Assembly: GCA_947601495.1 (NCBI GenBank)
Contig: CANQGE010000010.1
Coordinates: 1 to 53,038, forward strand
Direction of reading: 5' to 3'
DNA: 53,038 nt
DNA from: an uncultured Clostridia bacterium
Lineage (GTDB): Bacteria; Bacillota; Clostridia; TANB77; CAG-508
Part shown: positions 17,501 to 25,450 of the stretch, in pieces
Layout: the number at the start of each line of letters is the position of its first letter
Numbering within the stretch: position 1 is the stretch's first letter
The notes under the pieces: generated by a model
Databases searched by the model: none
Seen by the model: the letters and a program-made list of their open reading frames with translations, nothing else
Told to the model about the DNA's origin: nothing
Program-made: the position numbers and the translations under genes

Positions 17501-17856
17501 GGACATGAATTACAATTAGCACTACAGTATGTGCATTTTGCTCTTAAACTTGTTTCTAAATTATTCAAATTTAATCTCCAAGTATTTCTATACTCACTTA
17601 ACGTATATCCTATATAAGTTAAAAATATTTTTTCTAGCAAATTATCTGAATCATCAAAATTTTTAGCACATAGTTTTAAATATGATAAATCTAATATATT
17701 AGTAGGTTTAGTAATTTCTTTATCATTTTCTACAATAGTTTCATTAATCATAGAATATGTTAATAGATTTGTGTCATAAATATATTTTACTAAGCTAATT
17801 TCTTTTTTTGTAAGTTTTTCTTTTAGAAATAAAATAAAATTCTCTGTTTCGTCCAT
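14599..17856 (-). CDS. Large protein with two SpoVK/CbbX-type AAA ATPase domains
   Basis: The C-terminal half holds two consecutive AAA+ domains of the SpoVK/CbbX/EccA type. Domain 1 has Walker A GNSGTGKTT (about residue 590), Walker B GVLFIDEAHTI (about 650) and sensor region IVIFAGYTKEM. Domain 2 has Walker A GNAGTGKTT (about 858), Walker B GVLFIDEAYAI (about 920) and IIIFAGYTEEM. Both keep an Arg-rich GRNFGNARFV/VENFGNGRFV sensor-2-like segment. The first ~560 residues are not recognised; they contain a CxxCxxxCxxC cluster (C108, C111, C115, C118) that could bind zinc or iron-sulfur. SpoVK has one such domain and about 320 aa, so this is an expanded relative of unknown role. Its start has AGAGGT. 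It follows the amidase gene by 31 nt. Confidence 0.85.
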   Translation of the reverse strand: MDETENFILFLKEKLTKKEISLVKYIYDTNLLTYSMINETIVENDKEITKPTNILDLSYLKLCAKNFDDSDNLLEKIFLTYIGYTLSEYRNTWRLNLNNLETSLRAKCTYCSANCNSCPFKLVAYINKCAVDNKFNLRRVYDMLSNERPHNYVSDDYLIDSIANVVNTYINNSIDVVGAEMILVSNSIMIESINDEKITYKTIDYNVKNNSFFNNLNDYFSNKGIEKTFDVKEVKFESNFSYIFDKSPIELAVYIRYLCSQNNLSEQELINKILEKREFKESEFRVSYYNQYVHAVQELECGDKEKEEIISILTYIRNYYFNEDLPYIHFNIALYTKNNIISDKVINIISKYARTFNYITNKPTLWVDTEMLVKRTKDSCDMIMQVESMYSKNDLLIFENLGKTKNLNEYRLEGLLTAIEKYNSRNPKSISIFVECEDVFKDVTQKHPSIESSVINKKIYIDGFSSQIIKDKIVQKLNNIMKPNKEFLDDLEKYIENTYNPETMDEYAYIDKLYYEIVFNKFKLLSINNSFEKKDVPKKDDAREIKEIMKDINSLVGLADVKDKINELLKYLDYSKKINVEGFANLNMIFKGNSGTGKTTIARLLAELFYQLGFVSENKIIEVSSKDLIGSHLGETAPKTQAIIDSALDGVLFIDEAHTIMASKGGNTSNYPAECMATICRAMDLYKNRLIVIFAGYTKEMNDFINCNQGLMSRIGYELEFPDFSQKELVQIFNNEVKENEFTLEDGVISKIEKIIMKNKIGRNFGNARFVMNLFDRLVVTHAGNCEDENNLKIITNRDVEIYNETKKDKARTVDEILEEMNSLIGLEKVKETLDGFVSIIELNKKLNRVPDFNMHMIFKGNAGTGKTTVARLLAEIYYNLGYIKNNKLVEVQSQDLIGEFLGQTGPKTQAVIESALDGVLFIDEAYAIMEHNGTNASYSAECVATLLKAMEDYQGRLIIIFAGYTEEMRRFRDLNPGLKSRVGYEINFEDYSLEELLKIYDKKVKDKGFKSSKQARAKVENILKNAKEVENFGNGRFVENLVQKIIIEHARKTREVTDMERLLTFEEEDVSEIKAEESKKRIGF

Positions 17857-17887
17857 TTAAACCTCTTTTCTTTTAATCTTTTGAATA

Positions 17888-19204
17888 TTAAAAATTATTT
17901 TCAATAGCTTCTGTAATTGCTCTTATATAGCTTTCTTTTTCATCTCTTATAATGTTTAAATCATTTTTTATATATCCCAGCTCAATTTGATAACATTCAA
18001 TTCCTTGATTTGAATTATAATATTCATTTTTTGAATAAGCTTTATTTCTTCCATCAACATAAGCACCTGTAGCAATTCCACCAACTTCTCTTATAGTATA
18101 TAAATATGGTGTATCTAAACTTATGTTATATGGTTCATATCCCTTTTTATTTGCTGTGCTTTCAAGTTCTTTTATTACAGATTTTGTATAATTTCTCACA
18201 TAAACTCCATCTGCTTCTTTAAAAGAATTATTATTTGAATAATTAATACTTGAATATTCTTTTATTTTTGTTGCCATTTCTTTTGCAAAATCTAAGTTTG
18301 ATTTACTTGGAGAATAAATTTCAAATCCGTTTAATCCTCTAACTCCATTATTTATGTGGAAAGAAATCATAAGCTTTGCTTTCGACTTACATGCAATTGT
18401 TATTCTTCCATTTTCATCATACATATTTGTTTCTGTAAAAGTACTGCTGTTTTCATCATCTCTAGTTAGTTTAACTTTGTATCCTGATTTTTCTAAACTT
18501 TCTTTTAAACTTTTTGCATAGTCTAAAGCTACATCTGCTTCTGTAATAGGTCCAGCATTTTCGCCTTGATCTTTTCCACCGTGTCCTGCGTCTATAATTA
18601 TATCATATATATCATCAGGAAGGTTTGTATCTTGTAAATTTATTTTTAAAAAATTATAATTTTCATTATTAATTTCTTCTTTTAAAAATTCTATATTTGC
18701 TTTTCTATTTTTTCCATCTTTTGTTGTTGTGTAATATTCAATATTTCCATAGTTTGAAGTATTAATAAAAGAATAATATTTTGGTTCTGCACTATTATTT
18801 AATTTAAGTCTTAGTAAACAATAATATTCTTTATTTTCTAAGTTATCTATTATGATTCCTGAATTTATTTCTATATCTGAAGAAAATTTTAATTTACCAT
18901 CTTCTAAATTATAGTTTAAAGTATATTCTTCTTCATATTCACCGCCATCTGTTATTACTAATTTTGCACCTTCAAAATTATCTTTGCTAATATTGTTTAC
19001 TTCACCACTTAAATTTAAAGCTCGCCCATAAGTATAAATTTCTGTTACATTAGCTAATCTTGTTTGTACTCGATTAATAATATTTAGCTCACTTTCTTCT
19101 TTTTTCATTTCTGGTATTTGTTTCTTTACAGTTATTGAAATGCCAAAGCAAATACCTATAATTACTAATATTATTATTACAAGCTTAAATACTTTATTTA
19201 TCAT
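17888..19204 (-). CDS. N-acetylmuramoyl-L-alanine amidase (Amidase_3), membrane-anchored
   Basis: Zinc amidase predicted to cut the bond between MurNAc and L-Ala in peptidoglycan outside the membrane. An N-terminal membrane segment (about residues 7-26) anchors it. A ~180-residue region of beta-rich sequence follows. The Amidase_3 domain begins at DIIIDAGHGGKDQGENAG, where the His is a zinc ligand. It continues with a Glu ligand in ITEADVALDYA, KLTRDD, SFHINNG with the second His, and the C-terminal catalytic Glu in CYQIELGYIKN. The family includes CwlD and CwlB/LytC; the long N-terminal region sets this apart from short CwlD. GGAG precedes the ATG. It lies 28 nt behind rimO in a long operon. 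Confidence 0.9.
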   Translation of the reverse strand: MINKVFKLVIIILVIIGICFGISITVKKQIPEMKKEESELNIINRVQTRLANVTEIYTYGRALNLSGEVNNISKDNFEGAKLVITDGGEYEEEYTLNYNLEDGKLKFSSDIEINSGIIIDNLENKEYYCLLRLKLNNSAEPKYYSFINTSNYGNIEYYTTTKDGKNRKANIEFLKEEINNENYNFLKINLQDTNLPDDIYDIIIDAGHGGKDQGENAGPITEADVALDYAKSLKESLEKSGYKVKLTRDDENSSTFTETNMYDENGRITIACKSKAKLMISFHINNGVRGLNGFEIYSPSKSNLDFAKEMATKIKEYSSINYSNNNSFKEADGVYVRNYTKSVIKELESTANKKGYEPYNISLDTPYLYTIREVGGIATGAYVDGRNKAYSKNEYYNSNQGIECYQIELGYIKNDLNIIRDEKESYIRAITEAIENNF

Positions 19205-19231
19205 AAGTTTTAACTCCGTCCATTTTATTTA

Positions 19232-20540
19232 TTATACGAGTTTTCCAATTAAATCATAGTTTTCTCTTGCAGAAATTATTTCGCACTTAATAAATTCCCC
19301 TTGCTTTACTTTTCCATTATTTTTTATAAAAATAGTGCCATCTTCATTTGGAATATCCATATAACTTCTTGCACATATGTATTCATTATTCTCTGAAAAG
19401 CCATCAACTAATGCTTCATAAACTCTTCCAATTTTTTCTTCTAATTTTATTTTAGAAATTTTTTCTTGCATTTTCATTATTTTATCATATCTTGCTTGTT
19501 TTGTTTTATAATGAACCTGCTCTTTTATTTTTGAAGCTGGTGTTCCGTCTTCTTTTGAATATTTAAACACGCCTAGTTTTTCAAATTTTGTTTCACTAAT
19601 AAATTCATATAATTCGAAAAAGTCCTCTTCTGTTTCACCAGGAAATCCAACTATCATTGTTGTTCTAATTATTACATCTGGAATTTCTTTTCTTATTTTT
19701 TCTATTATATTTTTAATAGAATTGCTATCACTTTTTCTGTTCATTCTTTTTAGAACTTTATTTGAAAAGTGTTGAAGTGGAATATCAAAATATTTACAAA
19801 TTTTATCATTATTTTTTACAACTTCTATAAGTTCATCTGTTATACTTTCAGGGTATGCATATAAAAATCTAATCCACCTAATTCCATCTATTTTACAAAG
19901 CTCTTTAAGAAGTTCTGGAAGTTTTAGTTCTCCATAAATATCTATTCCATATTTAGTTGTATCTTGTGCTATAACGATTATTTCTTTAATTCCACTATTA
20001 GCAAGAAGCTTTGCTTCTTCTAAAATGTCTTCCATTTTTCTACTAACATATGGCCCTCTAATATATGGAATTGCACAATATGTACATCTATTGCTACATC
20101 CTTCTGCAATTTTTAAATATGCAGTTGTGTTTCCTGTTGAAACAACTCTTTCTAAATAATCTAATGTATTTGCAGACTTTGTTTGTTTATTTATAAGCGT
20201 TGATATTTTTTCCCACAAGTTATCATATTCATCTATGCTTAAAAACAAGTCTACTTCTGGAAGGGCCTTTTCTAATTCTTTTTTATATCTTTGAACTAAA
20301 CATCCCATAGCAATTAAAAATTTACAGTTACCTGCTTTTTTATATTCTGCCATTTCTAATATGCAATTAATTGCTTCTTGTTTTGCAGATTCTATAAAAC
20401 CACATGTGTTTATAATAATAATTTCAGCTTCTTTAGGATTATTTACTATTTCAAATTTTTCTTTTTTAAATATTCCTATACACATTTCTGTATCTACTAG
20501 ATTTTTACTACAACCGAAGTGATACAAATCCTACTTTCAT
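19232..20540 (-). CDS. rimO: Ribosomal protein S12 methylthiotransferase RimO, with a one-base frameshift near the start
   Basis: Radical-SAM enzyme that methylthiolates an Asp of ribosomal protein S12. It shows the UPF0004 domain (GCSKNLVDTE, NTCGFIESAKQE), the cluster motif CSNRCTYC, GFPGETEEDF and a C-terminal TRAM domain; about 435 aa in total. The expected start is the ATG at 20540, with AAAAGGA upstream, encoding MKVGFVSL. In that frame, however, the next codons are CGG TTG TAG, a stop. Removing the single C at 20516 (coding strand) restores MKVGFVSLGCSKNL, the family N-terminus. The intact frame otherwise begins at a TTG (20527) with no ribosome binding site at a useful distance. Either a sequencing/assembly error or a real lesion; the rest of the gene shows no decay. 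Confidence 0.93.
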
Positions 20541-20594
20541 AATTTTTTCCTTTTAAAAATATTTAGGTTTTTTAAGGATTCCTATAACCTTTAT

Positions 20595-21764
20595 TTAAGA
20601 TTCTTTTTTGCTGTTTATATGTTTTCTAGTTAATTCCATTAAGTTTAATTTGGTAAATTCTTCCACCTGAACTTTTGATCTATCTTTTTTAGAATTTTTA
20701 ATTATTTCATCAATAACTGCTTTTTTGTTTTCTTCTTTATGCATATCTATAAAATCTATTATAATAATTCCGCTTATGTCACGAAGTCTTAATTGTTTAC
20801 AAATTTCTTTTGCAGCCTCTAAGTTCACAGTTAAAATTGTTTCTTCAACATCTTTTTTTCCTATAAACTTTCCAGAGTTAACATCAATTGCAACTAGTGC
20901 TTCTGTTTTATCTATTGTTATAAATCCACCGCTTTTAAGCCAAACCTTATTTGTTTCTAAGGCTCGCAATTGCTTTTTAAAAGAATATTTTTCTAATATT
21001 TCATTATCTATTTCAATATTTACTTTTGCATTTATTTCGTTTAAAATATTTTTTACTAAATCTAAATTTTCTTCTTCTTTTAAAACAATTTTGTCAAGAT
21101 TATTATCTACTAAATCTATTAATGTTTTTTTCAAAATTCCACCTTTATCATATATTTTTTGTGGAATTTTATCTACACTTATAGATTGTATCTCATTCCA
21201 TCGTTTTACGCATTTTTCTATATCTTTCTTTATTTCTGTTTCACTTCTGTTTTCTGATGTAGTTCTAATAATTGCTCCAGTATTTTTAGGCAAATACTTT
21301 TCAGCAATTTTTTTAAGTCTTTCTTTTTCTTTCTCATCTTCTATTTTTTGAGAAACTGTTATAAATGTTGCATTAGGCATAAATACTATAAATCTACTAG
21401 TTAAACTAATATGCGTTGAAAGTCTAGGCCCTTTTTTGTCAACAGCTTCTCTTTTTACTTCTACAATAATTGGATCTCCTGGTTTTATTAATTTATTAAT
21501 TGGCACTTCTTCTTCCACAGTTTCTTTTGTTATATCAACTTTAGGAAGAATATCTTTTGCATGAATAAATGCTGTTCTTTTTTCTCCAATGTTAACAAAA
21601 GCAGATTGAAGTCCAACTAACACATTTTGAACTTTTCCTACATAAATATTTCCTTCGATTGTTTTATTGTTTTCATCTTCTTCGTAAAATTCAACAAGTT
21701 CTTCATTTTCTAGAAGTGCTATTTCTTTTTTATTTTGATTATTAAAAATTATTAATTCTTTCAT
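20595..21764 (-). CDS. rng: Ribonuclease E/G family protein without the zinc-link
   Basis: Predicted endoribonuclease of the RNase G/E family, acting in rRNA maturation or mRNA decay. The S1 domain lies at the N-terminus (GNIYVGKVQNVLVGLQSAFVNIG, FIHAKDI). The RNase H-like core follows, with GPRLSTHISL and RTTSEN, and then the DNase I-like catalytic region with TEALVAIDVNSGKF and IIIIDFIDM; the latter two carry the metal-binding aspartates. The 389-aa protein stops right after LMELTRKHINSKKES, where homologs usually continue into the CPxCxG zinc-link that supports tetramer or dimer assembly. No zinc-link is visible downstream before rimO. It lies 14 nt behind pth, in operon. Gene name by family, not by proven identity. 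Confidence 0.88.
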   Translation of the reverse strand: MKELIIFNNQNKKEIALLENEELVEFYEEDENNKTIEGNIYVGKVQNVLVGLQSAFVNIGEKRTAFIHAKDILPKVDITKETVEEEVPINKLIKPGDPIIVEVKREAVDKKGPRLSTHISLTSRFIVFMPNATFITVSQKIEDEKEKERLKKIAEKYLPKNTGAIIRTTSENRSETEIKKDIEKCVKRWNEIQSISVDKIPQKIYDKGGILKKTLIDLVDNNLDKIVLKEEENLDLVKNILNEINAKVNIEIDNEILEKYSFKKQLRALETNKVWLKSGGFITIDKTEALVAIDVNSGKFIGKKDVEETILTVNLEAAKEICKQLRLRDISGIIIIDFIDMHKEENKKAVIDEIIKNSKKDRSKVQVEEFTKLNLMELTRKHINSKKES

Positions 21765-21778
21765 TTAAACATCTTTCT

Positions 21779-22336
21779 TTAATTAAATTTATTCATAGCT
21801 GAATCTACATTGTTTTTAATAATTTCAATAACAGCCTCTTTTGCTTTTTCAACGCCTTTGTTTAAATTTTCTAATTCCTCTTCTGGAACATATCCTATAA
21901 CATAAGAAATCATATCTGTATTTTCTTTTGGCTTTCCAATTCCAATTCTTATTCTAGTAAATTCTTCTGTATGTAAATTGTTTACAACAGATTTCATTCC
22001 ATTATGACTTCCTGCTGAACCGTTTTTTCTAATTCTAATTTTTCCTGGTTCTATATCAACATCATCATATATAACAATAAGATTTTCTAATGGAATTTTG
22101 TAAAAGTTTATTACTTCAATAATAGATTCTCCGCTTAAATTCATAAAGGTTTGTGGTTTTAGTAATATTACTTTTTCATTTTCTATTGTTCCACTACCTA
22201 TCAATCCTTTAAACTTTGACTTATTAACTTCTATTTCATATTTTTCAGATAGTTTATTTATAACATTAAAACCCATATTGTGTCTTGTTTTTGAATAATC
22301 ACTTTCTGGATTTCCTAAACCTACAATTAAATACAT
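21779..22336 (-). CDS. pth: Peptidyl-tRNA hydrolase
   Basis: Releases tRNA from prematurely dropped peptidyl-tRNA in the cytoplasm. The family residues are present: YLIVGLGNP at the N-terminus, TRHNMGFNVI with the catalytic His, LLKPQTFMNLSGES, IYDDVDIEPGKIRIRKNGSAGSHNGMKS split around the substrate site, and RIRIGIGKP. 185 aa, as expected. The open frame runs 13 codons further up, but GAGGAGA lies seven bases before the ATG at 22336 and the -10 of its promoter is at 22364-22369. It is the first gene of a long unit: pth - rng - rimO - amidase - AAA - upp. Confidence 0.96.
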   Translation of the reverse strand: MYLIVGLGNPESDYSKTRHNMGFNVINKLSEKYEIEVNKSKFKGLIGSGTIENEKVILLKPQTFMNLSGESIIEVINFYKIPLENLIVIYDDVDIEPGKIRIRKNGSAGSHNGMKSVVNNLHTEEFTRIRIGIGKPKENTDMISYVIGYVPEEELENLNKGVEKAKEAVIEIIKNNVDSAMNKFN

Positions 22337-22363
22337 AAATTTTATCTCCTCTAAACTTCTTTT

Positions 22364-22392
22364 ATTATAAAGCAAAATTCGTAAAAAGACAA
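22364..22392 (-). promoter_or_regulatory. Promoter of the pth operon
   Basis: TTGTCT (22387-22392), 17 bp, TATAAT (22364-22369) on the minus strand, 28 bp before the pth ATG. Confidence 0.75.
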
Positions 22393-22420
22393 TATATATC
22401 CTTTGGTTTAAGTTACAAAA

Positions 22421-22453
22421 AAATAAATGTAAACTTTTTATTTACATTTATTT
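22421..22453 (-). terminator. Terminator downstream of the histidine phosphatase gene
   Basis: AAATAAATGTAAA pairs perfectly with TTTACATTTATTT across a short loop, followed by a T tract on the minus strand (TTTTTTTG). It separates the phosphatase from pth. Confidence 0.75.
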
Positions 22454-22478
22454 TAATCATTTCTTATTAATAATTGTT

Positions 22479-23099
22479 TTAAAATTGTAAATGACTTTTG
22501 TCATTTAATACTAATATATCAAATTTTCCTTGTTCATCATCATATTCCACAATGTTTAGTGATGTATTTTTTTGACTATATTCTTCTCTTAAATCTGAAA
22601 ATGGAACCTTTGTTATTTGCCTTAAAAATGATTCTATTGCAACACCATGTGAGCAAATTAAAACTGTTTTTCCAGCATTTTCATGAACAATATCTAACAT
22701 TTTTTTATATACTCTTTTAGCAACATCTTCCATAGATTCCTGCTCTGGTATATCTTTTATTTCATTTATTTCATTTTGTACTTGCTTTATTTTTGGATTT
22801 ATTTTATTTACTTCTTCCCATGTTTTTCCATCATAAATTCCAAAATATATTTCGCATAAATCTTCATCTTCTATAATTTTCAAATTATTTAAATCTGCTA
22901 ATTTTTGAATAGTTTTTCTAGTTCTTCCAGATGTACTGCTATATGCAACATCAAATTTTACTTTACTTAATTTCTTAGTTAATCTTTCTACAAGCTCTTT
23001 TCCCTCATCTGTTAGTTCATAGTCGCATCTACCAGTTAATCTTTTTTCTATGTTTCCTACTGTTTGAGTGTGCCTTACTATATATAATTTTGTTTTCAT
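22479..23099 (-). CDS. Histidine phosphatase family protein (phosphoglycerate-mutase-like)
   Basis: Branch-1 histidine phosphatase; substrate unknown. It carries the catalytic YIVRHTQTVGN motif at residues 6-16 (phosphorylated His), GRCDYELTDEGK, YSSTSGRTRKT (phosphate-binding Arg), a Glu in EIYFGIYDGKTWEE, and the second catalytic His in LICSHGVAIESFLRQ. 206 aa, typical of CobC/GpmB-like phosphatases. GAGGAG precedes the ATG. It is a single gene between two strong terminators (22421-22453 and 23138-23170). Confidence 0.9.
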   Translation of the reverse strand: MKTKLYIVRHTQTVGNIEKRLTGRCDYELTDEGKELVERLTKKLSKVKFDVAYSSTSGRTRKTIQKLADLNNLKIIEDEDLCEIYFGIYDGKTWEEVNKINPKIKQVQNEINEIKDIPEQESMEDVAKRVYKKMLDIVHENAGKTVLICSHGVAIESFLRQITKVPFSDLREEYSQKNTSLNIVEYDDEQGKFDILVLNDKSHLQF

Positions 23100-23137
23100 A
23101 TTATTTCTCCTCTATTTTAAACTATTTTTATAGACAA

Positions 23138-23170
23138 AAAAAGTTGCATTTTTATATAATGCAACTTTTT
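23138..23170 (-). terminator. Terminator downstream of the GT2 gene
   Basis: AAAAGTTGCATT and AATGCAACTTTT make a GC-containing stem with a short AT loop, flanked by A and T runs. It directly follows the GT2 stop on the minus strand. Confidence 0.8.
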
Positions 23171-23175
23171 TACTA

Positions 23176-24213
23176 TTAGTTATCGAATTTAAATAATTTC
23201 TTCTTTTCATCATCAATGCTTGAAGCTGCAACACTAGGTTCTACTTCTGGAATATTAACTTGTTTACCAAAACCTGTTTCCTGATTAGTTTCTTCTTGAA
23301 CAGTAGCTACAGGTATTACTTTAGGATTATTTACTATAACATTTGGTTCTCCTTCAGTAAATACATATTGTCTCTTAGGTATTACAGGTGAAAAAGTTTT
23401 ATCCTTCATTGATTTTAAAACAGCATCTAATCTCATAGGAATACTATAAGTTTCATTTTTTATAAAACTCATAAGATAAGGTTGTAATCTTTCTGGTGTT
23501 TCTTCATATAATTTCATAAGATAATACATTACTAAATACATATCTGTACATCTTTTTAAATTAGGAGTAGACATTATACTACCCTCTCTGTTTCTGTAAT
23601 AAACATAAATAGGATATTCTCCATATTTTAATGTTTCTGCTAATATTGCTGCTTTGATTGAATATACCATATCTTCATAATACATTCCACCAATAAATTT
23701 TATATCATTTTTATTTAAAAACTCTCTTCTCCAAACTTTACTTGCAACAGGAAAATGCATGTCGCATACTATTCTAGCTTCTCTTGTTGAGTTTTCTGCT
23801 GTTGGTATGTAAGATTTATTACTTCCACCAACATATTGAACACCAAAATAAGTTACGTCTGCACCATCTTTTCCTAATGTTTTGTCAATATTTTTTAAGG
23901 TTTCTTTATTATATAATGTGTCATCACCATCTAGGTAAACTATGTATTCTCCTACAGCTTTTTCTACTGCAATATTTCTTGATATACTTGGACCTGAATT
24001 TTTTTCGTTAGCTATTACTTTTACTCTTGGATCTTCTTTCTCAAATTTTCTTAAAACTTTTAAAGTATCATCTGTTGAACAATCGTCTACAACGATTAAT
24101 TCAAAATTTTTATATGTTTGCATTAATATACTTTCTATTGATGTATGTACTATTTTTTCTAAGTTATATGCACATACTATAACGCTAAATCTAATATTTT
24201 TCGATTCATCCAT
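23176..24213 (-). CDS. Glycosyltransferase family 2 protein
   Basis: Predicted GT-A fold sugar transferase, likely acting on cell-surface polysaccharide or teichoic acid at the cytoplasmic face. It has FSVIVCAYNLEKIV at the start, ELIVVDDCSTDDT (nucleotide site), GPSISRNIAVEKAVGEYIVYLDGDDTL with the DxD-type metal motif, then KVWRREFL and the acceptor-side YEDMVYS. After about residue 265 there is a low-complexity tail without a known domain. No membrane segment, 345 aa. AGGAGG precedes the ATG. It starts 34 nt behind tsaC without a terminator, so the two are probably cotranscribed. Confidence 0.88.
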   Translation of the reverse strand: MDESKNIRFSVIVCAYNLEKIVHTSIESILMQTYKNFELIVVDDCSTDDTLKVLRKFEKEDPRVKVIANEKNSGPSISRNIAVEKAVGEYIVYLDGDDTLYNKETLKNIDKTLGKDGADVTYFGVQYVGGSNKSYIPTAENSTREARIVCDMHFPVASKVWRREFLNKNDIKFIGGMYYEDMVYSIKAAILAETLKYGEYPIYVYYRNREGSIMSTPNLKRCTDMYLVMYYLMKLYEETPERLQPYLMSFIKNETYSIPMRLDAVLKSMKDKTFSPVIPKRQYVFTEGEPNVIVNNPKVIPVATVQEETNQETGFGKQVNIPEVEPSVAASSIDDEKKKLFKFDN

Positions 24214-24247
24214 AAATTCCTCCTATAAATACCTTTTCGATATTTAA

Positions 24248-25288
24248 TTATTTTTCAATATAATCATATTCACATGTTCTTAGTAATCTGTTCATAATTG
24301 CTAGTCCCATGCCTTCCTTTTTCAAGCCTTCGATAAGTATTATTTCAGGTTTTATTTCATCTGCTTGCCTCAAAGCTGAGAAAATGTTTCTTGCTATTTC
24401 TTCATAGTTATATTGTGAACCTACACTAATAAATCTTCCTTCTGATACAAGAAGCTGATCTTCATGTTCTTTAAATCCAACTATAACTACGTTTCCTTTG
24501 TATTCTTTTACATACTTTTTTAAATAGAAAATTTGATCCAAATCATCCTTACAGTATATAAGTTTGCATTTTGTGTTTGGAGAATAATGTTTATATTTCA
24601 TTCCTGGGCTTTCTACTTTAGCAGAATAATCGACTTTTTTGAAAACATTGCCATCTATTATAACATTGCCTACTACTTCGTCTATTTCTTCTGGTGTAAT
24701 TGCTCCTGGTCTTAAAATAATTGGAATTTCATTAACAACTTTTACAACAGTGGATTCTAAACCTATTCTGGTTGGTCCTCCATCTACAATAGCAGAAACT
24801 TTGCCTTCAAGCTCTTTTCTAATATCTTTAATATTAGTTCCACTTGGCTTTCCGGATATATTTGCACTTGGTGCCGCTACTGGAACTCCTGCATAAGTTA
24901 TTATACCTCTTGCAATTATATTATCTGGTATTCTAATTGCTACTGTATTTTGTCCTGCCGTAACAATATCTGGAATAACATCTTTCTTTTCTAATATAAG
25001 TGTAAAAGGTCCTGGCATGAAATTGTCAATTAATTTTTGTTCAACTTCGGTAATATTTTGAGCAATATCTTCAATTTTTCTCTTATCTGCCAAATGAACT
25101 ATGATTGGGTTGTCTGATGGTCTTCCTTTTGCTATGAATATTTTTCCAACTGCATTTTCATCTAGTGCGTTCGCACCAATTCCATATACTGTTTCTGTTG
25201 GAAATATTACTAGCTCTCCATTTTTTATTAAGTTACATACTACTTTTAACTCATCAGTATTAGTCTTATCTTCCCAATTATAATACAT
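24248..25288 (-). CDS. tsaC: Threonylcarbamoyl-AMP synthase, Sua5 type
   Basis: Makes threonylcarbamoyl-AMP from threonine, bicarbonate and ATP for the t6A37 modification of ANN-decoding tRNAs. The YrdC domain (about residues 10-200) shows GELVIFPTETVYGIGANA, IFIAKGRPSDNPIIVH, MPGPFTLIL, VAIRIPD and APSANISGKPSGT. The C-terminal Sua5 domain follows, with GMKYKHYSP and RLLRTCEYDY at the end, so this is the long Sua5 form (346 aa). The frame is open to 25330, but that point is inside a consensus promoter (25308-25337); GAGG precedes the ATG at 25288. Confidence 0.94.
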   Translation of the reverse strand: MYYNWEDKTNTDELKVVCNLIKNGELVIFPTETVYGIGANALDENAVGKIFIAKGRPSDNPIIVHLADKRKIEDIAQNITEVEQKLIDNFMPGPFTLILEKKDVIPDIVTAGQNTVAIRIPDNIIARGIITYAGVPVAAPSANISGKPSGTNIKDIRKELEGKVSAIVDGGPTRIGLESTVVKVVNEIPIILRPGAITPEEIDEVVGNVIIDGNVFKKVDYSAKVESPGMKYKHYSPNTKCKLIYCKDDLDQIFYLKKYVKEYKGNVVIVGFKEHEDQLLVSEGRFISVGSQYNYEEIARNIFSALRQADEIKPEIILIEGLKKEGMGLAIMNRLLRTCEYDYIEK

Positions 25289-25307
25289 ATAAATAACCTC
25301 AGTGTAT

Positions 25308-25337
25308 ATTATACCATATTTTAACAACAAATGTCAA
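25308..25337 (-). promoter_or_regulatory. Consensus promoter of tsaC-GT2
   Basis: TTGACA (25332-25337), 18 bp, TATAAT (25308-25313) on the minus strand; both hexamers are perfect. Confidence 0.85.
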
Positions 25338-25383
25338 TTCTTACGGGTATACATAATTCTTAATATTTCATTTTTAGTAAATT

Positions 25384-25417
25384 AAAAGTATCCTACCACT
25401 GATAGTAGGATACTTTT
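25384..25417 (-). terminator. Terminator downstream of the F420-type oxidoreductase gene
   Basis: AAAAGTATCCTAC and GTAGGATACTTTT form a perfect 13-bp stem with an 8-nt loop, flanked by A and T runs, 34 nt after the stop codon. Confidence 0.85.
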
Positions 25418-25450
25418 TAAGTCTTTTTCTTTATACTTTTAAATAAAAAT

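Noticed and set aside
19232-20540. rimO as a decayed pseudogene
   Set aside because: Only one base is out of place, in the first ten codons; all catalytic motifs and about 430 codons are intact, so an error or recent event is more likely than decay.
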